Source: JBGQBN01 sp041494805 (GTDB taxonomy: Bacteria > Acidobacteriota > Terriglobia > Terriglobales > Acidobacteriaceae). From it: DNA of 64,000 bases. Shown here piece after piece: positions 9,101 through 16,893 of this stretch; position 1 is the first letter of the stretch, and every line of letters begins with the position of its first letter. Position numbers and translations under genes: made by a program. The notes under the pieces were generated by a model. That model ran no database searches. It worked only from the letters and a program-made list of their open reading frames with translations, and was not told where the DNA came from. Where the stretch lies: the NCBI GenBank assembly GCA_041494805.1, contig JBGQBN010000002.1, positions 1 to 64,000 on the forward strand, in the 5' to 3' direction.

Positions 9101-10546
9101 TCACTGGTGTATCCAGGGCTGCACGAAGTGCGGGCCTGAGTACGAGTCGCTGATGAAATTCACCAGTTGGTTCGCCACCTTCCCCTGGCCTTCGAACGTT
9201 GGGTGTGTGAGGTCGCCCCAGAACTGGCTCTGATATTGCTGGTCGAGGTCGCCGTAGCGGACATCCCAGTGGTTCGAGCATTGGGAGGGAGGCTGGTTGT
9301 TGTTGCACCAGACCAGCCCGTCGGTCTGCCGCGGCCGGTCGCCGTTGGTCCACAGGTACGGACCCCAGTCCACCCAAGGGGCGTGGTCGTAGTCTACCGG
9401 CCCTGAGTATCCATCGTCAGCATGGTTAATCTGGGCCACGATCAGGCGCTGCACTGCGAAGCCCTCTTCATACGCATAAGGCTCGGGATTGAGGTTGCAG
9501 GCGTTGTGCTTCTTCGCCTGGGCGTAGCCGCCGTAGGTGCGGCTGCTGATGAATACCTGGTGAATATTGGGGAAGCGCACTGGGTTCCCGTTGTAACCCT
9601 GCTTGAGATAACGCAGAATGTTGCCCAGGTAGCGTTCGGAGGTGTAGGCATCGGCCTCGGTGACACCGGGAGCACAGTGAAAGCCGCTGAGATCACACCG
9701 CGGGCCACCGGTCGACATCTTGATGAAGACCGCCTGCACCTGACTTCGATCAAATCCGTTCGCCTCCAGATCCTGAATGACGCGCTTGTAGTTGCACTCG
9801 GGATCGTGGAAATTCTCATGCAGGATGGCGCAGTTATTGTTGAGGTAGAAGCCGTTGGGGTCCCACCTAGCCAGAGTCTCGTGACCCTTCGCGCCATCGA
9901 AGACATACACATGATTACCCACCAAGTGCTGCTGCGGGCTGTAAACCTGGTACATGAATGAACGTTGGGTGATGCCATCGCCTGCCTGGTTCCACGGTTG
10001 ATAGCTCGACGGGGAAATCTTCCTTGGGTTGGGGCACGGTGTAGAACAGGGCTGCCCCTGGAGAGTGTTCGGATCGCCCGGCCAGATGTCCATGTCTCCG
10101 CCGCAGATCTCAATCCTGCAGTTCGAAAAGCCGATGAAGAGGAAAACTATGGCGCCATTAATCGCGTGTATGTTGCCAGCTTCGGTGACCCCCTGCACGT
10201 AGTGATCCCATGCCGGACCCGATGTAGGAGTGCGCTCGTCGTTGCCGTAAGCGCCGTACAGAGCAACCGTTTCCTGGTGGCCTATCGCTGACACCAGTGG
10301 GGGCCAGAGGAGCTGCGTATTTCCGTCCACCAACGGGACAGCCTGGCTCATTTCGAACCCGTTCGGGTCCAGGGGTATGCCCGGCGGACACTGGACGTCG
10401 GGCGTATCGGCGTCTGTTTCGTTGTCGCAGGGTTGTGGTGGGTTCTGGGCATAGGCCTGAGCAGGACCAAAGACAGCCAACGCAAGCGCCAGAGCGAGAA
10501 CTGCTGATTTCCTATGCTTGTGGAACAAAGACCATGCTCTCCCCAT
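9101..10546 (-). CDS. Large secreted protein of unknown function, possible SGNH-type hydrolase
   Basis: From the ATG at 10546 (AGGAG 8 bases upstream) the product is 481 residues. A signal peptide ends around AQAYAQ. The C-terminal WGDLTHPTFEGQGKVA resembles the DxxHP...G block that holds the Asp-His pair in SGNH/GDSL hydrolases. An early GGDMDIWPGDPN could sit in the same fold, but a clear GDS serine motif is not evident, so activity is uncertain. Eight or more cysteines suggest disulphides outside the cytoplasm. It is flanked by gaps and stands alone. Confidence 0.55.
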   Translation of the reverse strand: MGRAWSLFHKHRKSAVLALALALAVFGPAQAYAQNPPQPCDNETDADTPDVQCPPGIPLDPNGFEMSQAVPLVDGNTQLLWPPLVSAIGHQETVALYGAYGNDERTPTSGPAWDHYVQGVTEAGNIHAINGAIVFLFIGFSNCRIEICGGDMDIWPGDPNTLQGQPCSTPCPNPRKISPSSYQPWNQAGDGITQRSFMYQVYSPQQHLVGNHVYVFDGAKGHETLARWDPNGFYLNNNCAILHENFHDPECNYKRVIQDLEANGFDRSQVQAVFIKMSTGGPRCDLSGFHCAPGVTEADAYTSERYLGNILRYLKQGYNGNPVRFPNIHQVFISSRTYGGYAQAKKHNACNLNPEPYAYEEGFAVQRLIVAQINHADDGYSGPVDYDHAPWVDWGPYLWTNGDRPRQTDGLVWCNNNQPPSQCSNHWDVRYGDLDQQYQSQFWGDLTHPTFEGQGKVANQLVNFISDSYSGPHFVQPWIHQ

Positions 10547-11006
10547 ACTGGTGTTCTCCTTAACGTGGGGGAGCGGAATCTGGAGCGAGGCGCCAAGTGA
10601 ACCGTCCGCAATCGCTGTTGCCTGGGTATGGTTTATAACCCGGGTTGCGGAAGATCTCAAGTTACAGCGGTTATCAGGTGGATGGTTATTTTCGGGTCAT
10701 TACCGAGGTGCCACGATGGGCGGGTTTCGAAGTGGACTGGCCTGAATTAACCACAGAGGACACGAAGGACACAAGATTAAGGATACGGATTCAACGGCTG
10801 TTACTGGAAAAAAGTCATAAATGCAGGCTGTGGCCTCGGTTATAATTGCGGGTAATTTAGTTCGGTTTGCCCTGCCCTTCAACGTCCGTGCCGCCTGCCG
10901 TTGCCAGCAGGTGGATCCACCCGCGGAGAGAGATTGGCAGCAATAAAGCGCATCCCCTAGCTGCAGCAGTGAATCATTTCTTCTAGCTTGGTTTGAAGGA
11001 GAGTTC
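10547..11006. other. Intergenic region with an ACCACAGAGGACAC-type repeat
   Basis: This 460-bp gap separates divergent genes. It contains taaccacagaggacacgaaggacac at about 10749-10773, a short element with internal direct repetition (GAGGACAC/GAAGGACAC). Similar elements are scattered in many environmental genomes. No ORF or RNA gene is seen. The ribosome site GAAGGAGAG immediately precedes ilvE. Confidence 0.4.
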
Positions 11007-11954
11007 ATGGCAATTCAGAAAACGGAGAAAATCTGGCATAACGGCAAGCTCATCCCCTGGGATGATGCACAACTGCATGTGATGTCGCATGTGGTGAACT
11101 ACGGGTCCTCCGTGTTTGAAGGGATTCGCTGTTATGCGCTGCCCAGCGGGCCGGCGATTTTTCGCGCCAATGACCACATGCAGCGGCTGCTGGATTCGGC
11201 CAAGGTCTATCGCATCGACGTGGACTTTACCCGGGAAGAACTAGTCTCCGGCATGCTCGAGGTGGTGAAGAACAACGGGGTGTCGCCGTGCTATATCCGG
11301 CCGATTGTGCTGCGTGGCTACGGCGAGGCCGGCGTGAATCCGTTCAACTCGCCCACCGAGGTTTATATCTGCAACTATCCATGGGGCAAGTACCTGGGCA
11401 GCGATGCCGAGCAGGGCGTGGATGTCTGCGTGTCCTCCTGGACGCGGCTGGCGCCCAACACGCTTCCCGCCATGGCTAAGTCGGGGGCGAACTACATGAA
11501 CTCGCAGCTCATCAAGATGGAAGCCATCATCAATGGCTACGTCGAGGGCATTGCGCTGGACGCCAACGGCTACGTCAGCGAAGGCTCGGGCGAGAATGTT
11601 TTCGTGGTGCGCCATGGCACGCTGCAGACGGCGCCGCTGGGGAATTCAGTGCTGCCCGGTATCACTCGCGACTCAGTGCTGAAGATTGCCCGCGAACTGG
11701 GGATTCCGGTGGTCGAGCAGGGGATTCCGCGCGAGATGCTCTACATCGCCGACGAGGCCTTCTTCAGCGGGACCGCCGCGGAAATTACGGCCATTCGCTC
11801 GGTGGATAAGATCAGCGTGGGCAAGGGCGTGATGGGCCCCGTCACCCGGGCGATCCAGAAGGAGTTTTACGCGATCATCCGGGGCGAGAAGGCCGACCGG
11901 TTTAACTGGCTGACGCCGGTGCCGGTGCGCACGAAGCAGCCGGTAGGGGTATAG
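11007..11954 (+). CDS. ilvE: Branched-chain amino acid aminotransferase
   Basis: A 315-residue fold-type IV PLP enzyme that transfers amino groups between Leu/Ile/Val and 2-oxoglutarate. Landmarks are the N-terminal VNYGSSVFEGIRCY, the Schiff-base lysine in NSQLIKMEA, and SEGSGENVFVV, whose Glu contacts the pyridine nitrogen. SGTAAEITAIRSVD binds phosphate. The length is normal. The start has a strong GAAGGAGAG site. It stands alone, without other ilv genes nearby. Confidence 0.95.
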   Translation: MAIQKTEKIWHNGKLIPWDDAQLHVMSHVVNYGSSVFEGIRCYALPSGPAIFRANDHMQRLLDSAKVYRIDVDFTREELVSGMLEVVKNNGVSPCYIRPIVLRGYGEAGVNPFNSPTEVYICNYPWGKYLGSDAEQGVDVCVSSWTRLAPNTLPAMAKSGANYMNSQLIKMEAIINGYVEGIALDANGYVSEGSGENVFVVRHGTLQTAPLGNSVLPGITRDSVLKIARELGIPVVEQGIPREMLYIADEAFFSGTAAEITAIRSVDKISVGKGVMGPVTRAIQKEFYAIIRGEKADRFNWLTPVPVRTKQPVGV

Positions 11955-12048
11955 GCTGGAATCGCTTCCGAGTTAGAGGACGCCGGAAGGCGCCCCTTTC
12001 GGTTCTTTAACCCAACAATACAAAACATCTTCACAGCAGGAGGAAATC

Positions 12049-12588
12049 ATGGCTGAACCACAAGCTCTCACACCTGAGTTCGCAGCCGGCTATTGCCAGA
12101 TGATGCTCGACGGCGTCATCCGCGAACTCGAAGTCACTAAACGAGTCCTCTCCGCCATTCCCGATGCTCGGGCTGACTACCGACCCGATCCAAACGCCCG
12201 AAGCGCGTGGGAATTGGCATGGCATATAGCTAACTCTGACGTGCAGTTTCTGGACGGTATAGCCGACCTGAAATTCAACATGACTGCACCGGACGAGAAG
12301 CCCAAAACCGTGGCCGCCCTGGTTGATTGGTATGACAAGAACATCCAGCGTGCTGCCGACCGGGTCCGCGCTATGACCCCGGAACAGCTGGTTACTTCGA
12401 TCGATTTTCTGGGCGCTTTTAACCTTCCTGCGGTTTTCTATCTGGGGTTTCTCAACAATCACTCCATACATCATCGCGGGGAGCTGGCGACCTACCTCCG
12501 TCCCATGGGATCGAAGGTCCCGTCGATTTACGGTGGAAGTTACGATGAGCCCTGGCAGGGAGCCGCCGCGGAAGCACCTGCTGCTTGA
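12049..12588 (+). CDS. DinB-family protein
   Basis: The product has 179 residues forming a predicted four-helix DinB bundle. Probable metal ligands are H59 in AWHIANS and the H138/H142 pair in NHSIHHRGEL, the usual three-histidine site of the superfamily. DinB proteins are thiol-dependent transferases or unassigned. A strong AGGAGG site precedes the ATG. The gene ends at a clear intrinsic terminator and is likely monocistronic. Confidence 0.85.
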   Translation: MAEPQALTPEFAAGYCQMMLDGVIRELEVTKRVLSAIPDARADYRPDPNARSAWELAWHIANSDVQFLDGIADLKFNMTAPDEKPKTVAALVDWYDKNIQRAADRVRAMTPEQLVTSIDFLGAFNLPAVFYLGFLNNHSIHHRGELATYLRPMGSKVPSIYGGSYDEPWQGAAAEAPAA

Positions 12589-12607
12589 CCTCCTGACGTT
12601 TCCCAAG

Positions 12608-12633
12608 AAGCCGCCCTGCGGGGCGGCTTTTTT
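12608..12633 (+). terminator. Intrinsic terminator after the dinB-like gene
   Basis: A perfect 9-bp stem AAGCCGCCC/GGGCGGCTT with a TGCG loop is followed by a run of T. It ends the plus-strand DinB transcript, and the convergent vapBC transcript stops about 40 bp beyond. Confidence 0.9.
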
Positions 12634-12673
12634 GTGCAATTCGGGCGATTAAACAGGCTGCCGTGTGTGTAGC

Positions 12674-13069
12674 CTATTTTCCGCACCAGACCACATCCAC
12701 CAGATATTTTTCGAAGGTGCGATCCGTGGTGAGGATCGTCATTCCCTCGACTAGCGCCTGGGCGATGAGCAGACGATCGAAGGGATCGGCGTGGTAGAAA
12801 GGCAAATCGTAAACCTTGGCCGCGTGCATGTGAGTTACCGCAATGGACCCGAGGCCCTGTTTAGCCATGAAGGCCGGAACAGTTTGGCCCGGTGGGGCAG
12901 GAAAACTCAACTTGCCCAAACGCATCTTGATGCTCAGTTCCCAGGTGGTGGCGGCTGAGAGGTAGATGTCTTCTTCCCCATTCTCGATTATTTCGCGAGC
13001 GGTGTTGTTCAGCCGATCCACGGGGTCCAAGCTCCAAAGCCATACGACCGTGTCGAGCAGGTACTTCAT
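12674..13069 (-). CDS. vapC: PIN-domain toxin, VapC family
   Basis: The product has 131 residues and is a PIN-domain ribonuclease. The acidic site is D6 (LLDTVVW), E44 (TTWELSIK), D95/D98 (HADPFDRLLIAQA) and D116 (LTTDRTF), all expected positions. The ATG overlaps the antitoxin stop by 4 bp (ATGA), so translation is coupled. VapC toxins cleave tRNA or rRNA when released from the antitoxin. The family member (FitB/VapC type) is clear; the RNA target is not. Confidence 0.9.
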   Translation of the reverse strand: MKYLLDTVVWLWSLDPVDRLNNTAREIIENGEEDIYLSAATTWELSIKMRLGKLSFPAPPGQTVPAFMAKQGLGSIAVTHMHAAKVYDLPFYHADPFDRLLIAQALVEGMTILTTDRTFEKYLVDVVWCGK

Positions 13070-13341
13070 TTGCGTTTTCGACCTGCGGGATCAACCACTT
13101 TGGGAAGTTCACCGCCATAAAAGGCCGCCAGAAGGTCATCCGGCAGTGGAGCATCGAAGTCGTCGGCGATCCGGATTTTGCCACGCGCGATACCCAGGGG
13201 ACGGACGCCCTTCTTCTTTTCAAGAGGCACCAGCCGGGCGATGGGCACGCCGGCCCGCGCAATCGTAATCTCCTCCCCACCCGCCACGCGCTGCAGCAGG
13301 CGGGAGAGATGGGTCTTGGCCGCATGGATGTTCACTTCCAT
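13066..13341 (-). CDS. vapB: Phd/YefM-type antitoxin (VapB role)
   Basis: The 91-residue product begins MEVNIHAAKTHLSRLLQRV, the N-terminal DNA-binding fold of the prevent-host-death family. A basic C-terminal tail would wrap the toxin. It is the first gene of the toxin-antitoxin operon. Upstream, two TGGACTAAGTC direct repeats overlap the presumed promoter, as expected for autoregulation by the toxin-antitoxin complex. Confidence 0.88.
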   Translation of the reverse strand: MEVNIHAAKTHLSRLLQRVAGGEEITIARAGVPIARLVPLEKKKGVRPLGIARGKIRIADDFDAPLPDDLLAAFYGGELPKVVDPAGRKRK

Positions 13342-13345
13342 GCGT

Positions 13346-13380
13346 TTATAATGGACTAAGTCTGTGGACTAAGTCAAGTA
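13346..13380 (-). promoter_or_regulatory. vapBC promoter with tandem operator repeats
   Basis: On the minus strand TTGACT (-35) lies 18 bases before CATTAT (-10), ending only a few bases before the vapB ATG, so the mRNA may be nearly leaderless. Two identical 11-bp repeats (TGGACTAAGTC on the plus strand, 13352-13362 and 13365-13375) overlap the -35 and spacer. They are the likely operator for repression. Confidence 0.65.
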
Positions 13381-13543
13381 AACGGTGTGGAGATTCCATT
13401 CTCCACAAAGCCGCGATGGCGCCCGGGAGACAAGTACTCCGAAGTGCTTCCAACCAGACCATGCAAACGCCATTACCAAGGTCATCTTGGGGAAGGTGAC
13501 GTTTCGGTTCATCATACGGATTGATTCCTAGGGGAAGTGTCGA

Positions 13544-14668
13544 ATGAATATTGATGATCTACTTCGCATCGCCATGGAGCGGCGGGCCTCCGACTTGCAC
13601 CTGAAGGTGGGAAACTATCCTCACCTGCGCATTGACGGCGAACTGATTCCGCTGACCGACCAACCCCGTGTCAGTGCTGAGGACATGCTGACCATGGCCT
13701 TCAGTATGATGTCGGCGCGCCAGAAGCAGAAGTTCAAAGAAACCACGGAAATTGATATGGCCTACGGCGTGGCTGGACTGGGCCGCTTCCGTGTGAACGT
13801 GTTCCAGCAGCGGGGTAATGTGGGACTGGTGCTGCGCGTGATTCCCACCAAGATCCGGGCGCTCGACGAACTATATCTGCCCAAGGTGGTGGAGCAGATT
13901 TGCGACATGCCGCGCGGGCTGGTGCTGGTCACCGGGGTCACCGGTTCTGGTAAATCAACCACGCTGGCCGCCATGGTGGACCGCATCAATTCCACCCGGG
14001 CCGAACACATCATCACCATTGAAGACCCTATCGAATTTCTGCATCGCGACAAGAAGGGGTACGTGAACCAGCGCGAGGTGGAAGTGGACACACCGTCGTT
14101 CGGGGCTGCGCTGCGCGCTTCTCTGCGTCAGGATCCGGACGTCATCCTGGTGGGCGAAATGCGTGACATCGAAACCATCGGAACCGCGCTGCACGCCGCC
14201 GAAACCGGCCACATGGTGTTCTCCACGTTGCACACGCTGGACGCGGTGGAAACCATCAACCGTATCATCGCCGTGTTCCCGCCGCCGGAGCAGAAGCAGA
14301 TTCGTCTGCAGCTCGCGGCTGTGATGCGCGCCATCGTCAGCCAGCGCCTGGTGAAGCGCTGCGACGGCGAGGGCCGCGTGCCTGCGGTGGAAGTGATGAT
14401 CAACACCGCTTACATCCGGGAATGTATTCTGGTGCCGGAAAAGACGCGCGCCGTTCGTGACGCGATTTCAGCCGGTACGTCGCAGTATGGCATGCAGACC
14501 TTTGACCAGTCGTTGTGGGACCTGTTCCAAGCGGGCTTGATCAATTACGAAACCGCTCTGGAGAACGCGTCCAATGCCGATGACTTCAAGCTGCGCATGC
14601 AAGGTATTTCTTCGACCAGCGACCTTTCCCGGAATGCCATGCAGTCGGCCGGTTTTGGCGGCCGTTGA
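13544..14668 (+). CDS. pilT: Type IV pilus retraction ATPase PilT
   Basis: The product has 374 residues. The N-terminal PAS-like domain starts MNIDDLLRIAMERRASDLHLKVG. Walker A GVTGSGKST is at 131-139, the Asp box ITIEDPIEF follows, then Walker B PDVILVGEMRD and the His box AAETGHMVFSTLHT. This is a hexameric ATPase that depolymerises pilin at the pilus base and powers twitching. The C-terminus lacks an obvious AIRNLIRE motif; it has VRDAISAGTSQYGMQTFDQSL instead. A terminator follows immediately. No other pil genes are in the window. Confidence 0.93.
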   Translation: MNIDDLLRIAMERRASDLHLKVGNYPHLRIDGELIPLTDQPRVSAEDMLTMAFSMMSARQKQKFKETTEIDMAYGVAGLGRFRVNVFQQRGNVGLVLRVIPTKIRALDELYLPKVVEQICDMPRGLVLVTGVTGSGKSTTLAAMVDRINSTRAEHIITIEDPIEFLHRDKKGYVNQREVEVDTPSFGAALRASLRQDPDVILVGEMRDIETIGTALHAAETGHMVFSTLHTLDAVETINRIIAVFPPPEQKQIRLQLAAVMRAIVSQRLVKRCDGEGRVPAVEVMINTAYIRECILVPEKTRAVRDAISAGTSQYGMQTFDQSLWDLFQAGLINYETALENASNADDFKLRMQGISSTSDLSRNAMQSAGFGGR

Positions 14669-14688
14669 GTCTATCTCCTGAACCCTAG

Positions 14689-14715
14689 GGGCGCGCGTAA
14701 GCGCGCCCTTTTTTT
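14689..14715 (+). terminator. Intrinsic terminator after pilT
   Basis: The stem GGGCGCGC/GCGCGCCC with a GTAA loop is followed by seven T. It directly follows the pilT stop codon. Confidence 0.9.
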
Positions 14716-14753
14716 GTGGGAAGTTGTTGCTGGGGGGGGACGGGCGACACGCC

Positions 14754-15122
14754 TTACAATCCCGCTTGCTTCGGTTCGTGGTAATCCGGGCCACCCAAAA
14801 CCAGGATCGCATCATCGAGCGAGGAAATATCGAAGACACAATCCAGATGAGTGCATGCCAACATGCCGGCCACAAAATGTGCCGGATTCACCAGTTTCAG
14901 CTGGATGCCGTGGGCCCGAGTCCAGTGATGTAGAGACACCAGCGCAGTCAAGCCACCCGCGTCCAGCGATTCCACTTCCGACAGGTCGAGCACGATCATG
15001 CGGGTATCGGCTTCCGACACCACGGCATTTCTCAAAGTGCAAACCGGCTGACCGCGCACGATTCTCCCTATGCATCGCACAACCGCTACATCGTCCGTTT
15101 TTTCCACATCGATGGTAAGCAT
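14754..15122 (-). CDS. STAS-domain protein, anti-sigma factor antagonist-like
   Basis: The product has 122 residues with a SpoIIAA-like STAS fold: VAVVRCIGRIVRG, then MIVLDLSEVESLDAGGLTALVSLH. The serine in ESLDAGG aligns with the phosphorylatable position of anti-anti-sigma factors. It would bind a switch kinase or anti-sigma factor, but no such partner is encoded adjacently. GGAAGTGG precedes the ATG. It is monocistronic and converges with pilT. Confidence 0.82.
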   Translation of the reverse strand: MLTIDVEKTDDVAVVRCIGRIVRGQPVCTLRNAVVSEADTRMIVLDLSEVESLDAGGLTALVSLHHWTRAHGIQLKLVNPAHFVAGMLACTHLDCVFDISSLDDAILVLGGPDYHEPKQAGL

Positions 15123-15263
15123 GATCCACTTCCTTGCTGTGTTACGTAGATAGACGGCAATAGGTTCCCCTTGTCACCAAAAGGGGAAGGTGGAGAAAGT
15201 AAAAAGATGTAAAGAGACGGCTTTCTCCCGAAGAGCCTGCTGATGGGGTAAGGTTTAGTGGTT

Positions 15264-15797
15264 ATGGGGTTCCCCCGACCGAAAACCACTGATTCGGAAG
15301 ACGAACTCTACCAGTACGCAGTGGGCGCGCTGGGCCGCCGCATGCGTTCGGTGGCTGAACTGAAGCGCCTGCTGCGGCGGCGCGTGGAGATTGAGACCGC
15401 GATCGGACAGACGCTGGTGGAGCTGGTCATCCGGCGCCTGAAGGATCGTGGCTACCTCAACGATGCGCAATTTGCTGCCGCATATTCCTCCTTCCGCCGG
15501 GACAACGAAAAGTTCGGGCGCCGGCGCGTGGTCACCGAGCTGAAGATCAAGGGAGTCCACGGAGAAGTGATCGAGCAGGCGGTCGCGTCGGTCTATGACG
15601 AAGTGAACGAGGAGAAGCAGGCGCGGGAATATTTGCGGCGCAAGCGTTTGAAGCAACCCAAAGATCAGAAGTCGACCGCGCGCATTTTTCGACAACTGGT
15701 TCGGGCTGGGTTTGGATCGAAAACCATTTTCACGATTTTGAAGAAGTGGGATGTGGATGAGGAGACGCTGACGGCGTTGGAAGGGGAAATGGAATGA
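15264..15797 (+). CDS. recX: Regulatory protein RecX
   Basis: The product has 177 residues from the ATG at 15264 (a GTG at 15258 is also possible). It is made of RecX three-helix repeats: YAVGALGRRMRSVAELKRLLRRR, then LKDRGYLNDAQFAAAYSSFR and the later ARIFRQLVRAGF. RecX modulates RecA filaments. recA is not in the window. A second-repeat sequence KFGRRRVVTELKIKGV is typical. It is followed by the repeat cluster that surrounds the REP transposase. Confidence 0.85.
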   Translation: MGFPRPKTTDSEDELYQYAVGALGRRMRSVAELKRLLRRRVEIETAIGQTLVELVIRRLKDRGYLNDAQFAAAYSSFRRDNEKFGRRRVVTELKIKGVHGEVIEQAVASVYDEVNEEKQAREYLRRKRLKQPKDQKSTARIFRQLVRAGFGSKTIFTILKKWDVDEETLTALEGEME

Positions 15798-15824
15798 ACG
15801 GCGCCCTGACAGCGGTTGAGTTCT

Positions 15825-16049
15825 CGTCCCGTAGGGACGGGTGAAAGTAGCCCGCCAGTTTACTGGCGGGTAGCGGGCTGGTGATCCAGTCCCGTAGGGA
15901 CGGCTGAAACCGATTCCCACACCTGCGTTGGTTTCTGGAGGATCGACCCCGGAAAGATGCTTCAGGCGTCCCTAACAGGACGCGGCTCGTCGGTCGCAGC
16001 CCACCCGGCGTTGAAACGCCGGGCTACTGTCAAGCGTCCCTCCGGGACG
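15825..16049. repeat. Left palindrome cluster flanking the REP transposase
   Basis: Three palindrome types alternate. Type A (CGTCCCGTAGGGACG and variants) lies at 15825-15839, 15889-15901, 15967-15982 and 16035-16049. Type B is CCCGCCAGTTTACTGGCGGG at 15851-15870. Type C is CCCGGCGTTGAAACGCCGGG at 16004-16023. Each can form a hairpin. The same three types reappear on the other side of the transposase gene, which is the usual layout of REP/BIME elements mobilised by a tyrosine transposase. Confidence 0.88.
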
Positions 16050-16091
16050 AACTGCTGCTGGCCCTGAGCGAAGTCTAGGGGCTACTGAATC

Positions 16092-16538
16092 CTATCCCCA
16101 CACGTATTTCGGATCGTAGTCAATCGCGTGCTTCTTTAAGAACGCGAGAAACTCTTCTTCAAAACTACGCTTGCGATGATGCTCGGCTTGCCGCTTGATG
16201 TAATCGATGGTACGGGGTTTTTGCGAAACCCCAAGGGTAAATGCTCCATAGCCCTCCTGCCAGGCAAATCCATTCGGGGATCGTTCATTCATCCATTTCG
16301 AAGATGAGCCTTTCAACAATTGCATGGCCTTAGCGAGTGGCATGGTCGCTGGTAAGGAAAGCAAGATGTGAATGTGGTCCTCGGTTCCACCGACGATGAG
16401 GGCCTTGAAACCATTCTTTCGCGCGATTCCGCCCAGGAATGGCCATAGTTGCGCCTGCGTTTCGGCGGAGATCAATTTGCGGCGTTGTTTGGTGGAGAAA
16501 ACGCAATGTACAAGATCAGAAACGTAGGTATGAGGCAT
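16092..16538 (-). CDS. REP-associated tyrosine transposase (Y1/HUH family)
   Basis: A 148-residue single-domain transposase from the ATG at 16538 (MPHTYVSDLVHCVFSTK). The HUH metal motif is EDHIHILLSLP and the catalytic tyrosine is most likely in RTIDYIKRQAEHHRK. The domain is related to IS200/IS605 TnpA but there is no tnpB, and palindromic repeats flank it on both sides, so it is a RAYT rather than an insertion sequence. RAYTs nick and join single-stranded REP hairpins and are usually domesticated single-copy genes. Confidence 0.88.
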   Translation of the reverse strand: MPHTYVSDLVHCVFSTKQRRKLISAETQAQLWPFLGGIARKNGFKALIVGGTEDHIHILLSLPATMPLAKAMQLLKGSSSKWMNERSPNGFAWQEGYGAFTLGVSQKPRTIDYIKRQAEHHRKRSFEEEFLAFLKKHAIDYDPKYVWG

Positions 16539-16564
16539 GGCAGAACTCCGAAATGAAGTTTCAG

Positions 16565-16780
16565 GCTTCCCTACGGGACGCGGGCATGCACGCAATGCTT
16601 ACCCGCCAGTGAACTGGCGGGCTACTATCAGGCGTCCCTACGGGACGAGCACTCTCAGAGGTCTTCCTCTGTGATGAGACTCGCATGAACACTGGACATG
16701 GTCCCGGAGGGACCGTTGAAAGTAGCCCGGCGTTTCAACGCCGGGTTGGCAGTGAAGCTAGCCGCGTCCTGTAAGGACGC
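16565..16780. repeat. Right palindrome cluster flanking the REP transposase
   Basis: The same three hairpin families as on the left are present. Type A copies are near 16566-16580, 16633-16647 (CGTCCCTACGGGACG), 16700-16714 (GGTCCCGGAGGGACC) and 16764-16780. Type B is at 16602-16621 (CCCGCCAGTGAACTGGCGGG) and type C at 16726-16745 (CCCGGCGTTTCAACGCCGGG). Stems are conserved while loops vary, which points to selection on the hairpin. alaS begins about 110 bp beyond. Confidence 0.88.
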
Positions 16781-16893
16781 CTGAAACTTACGCCAAGCGC
16801 TGGGGTATGGTCTGTGACGAATGAACATCGGAAAGCGATGCTAGAATCGAGGTGGAAATCAACGCATGATGAGGGCTGATTCTTAGCAATTCC

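Noticed and set aside
16092..16538. Complete IS200/IS605 insertion sequence
   Set aside because: No tnpB and no single pair of IS ends; the palindromes on both sides fit a REP-associated transposase.
15825..16780. CRISPR array
   Set aside because: The repeats are short palindromes of three types with irregular spacing and no unique spacers or cas genes; they flank a REP transposase.
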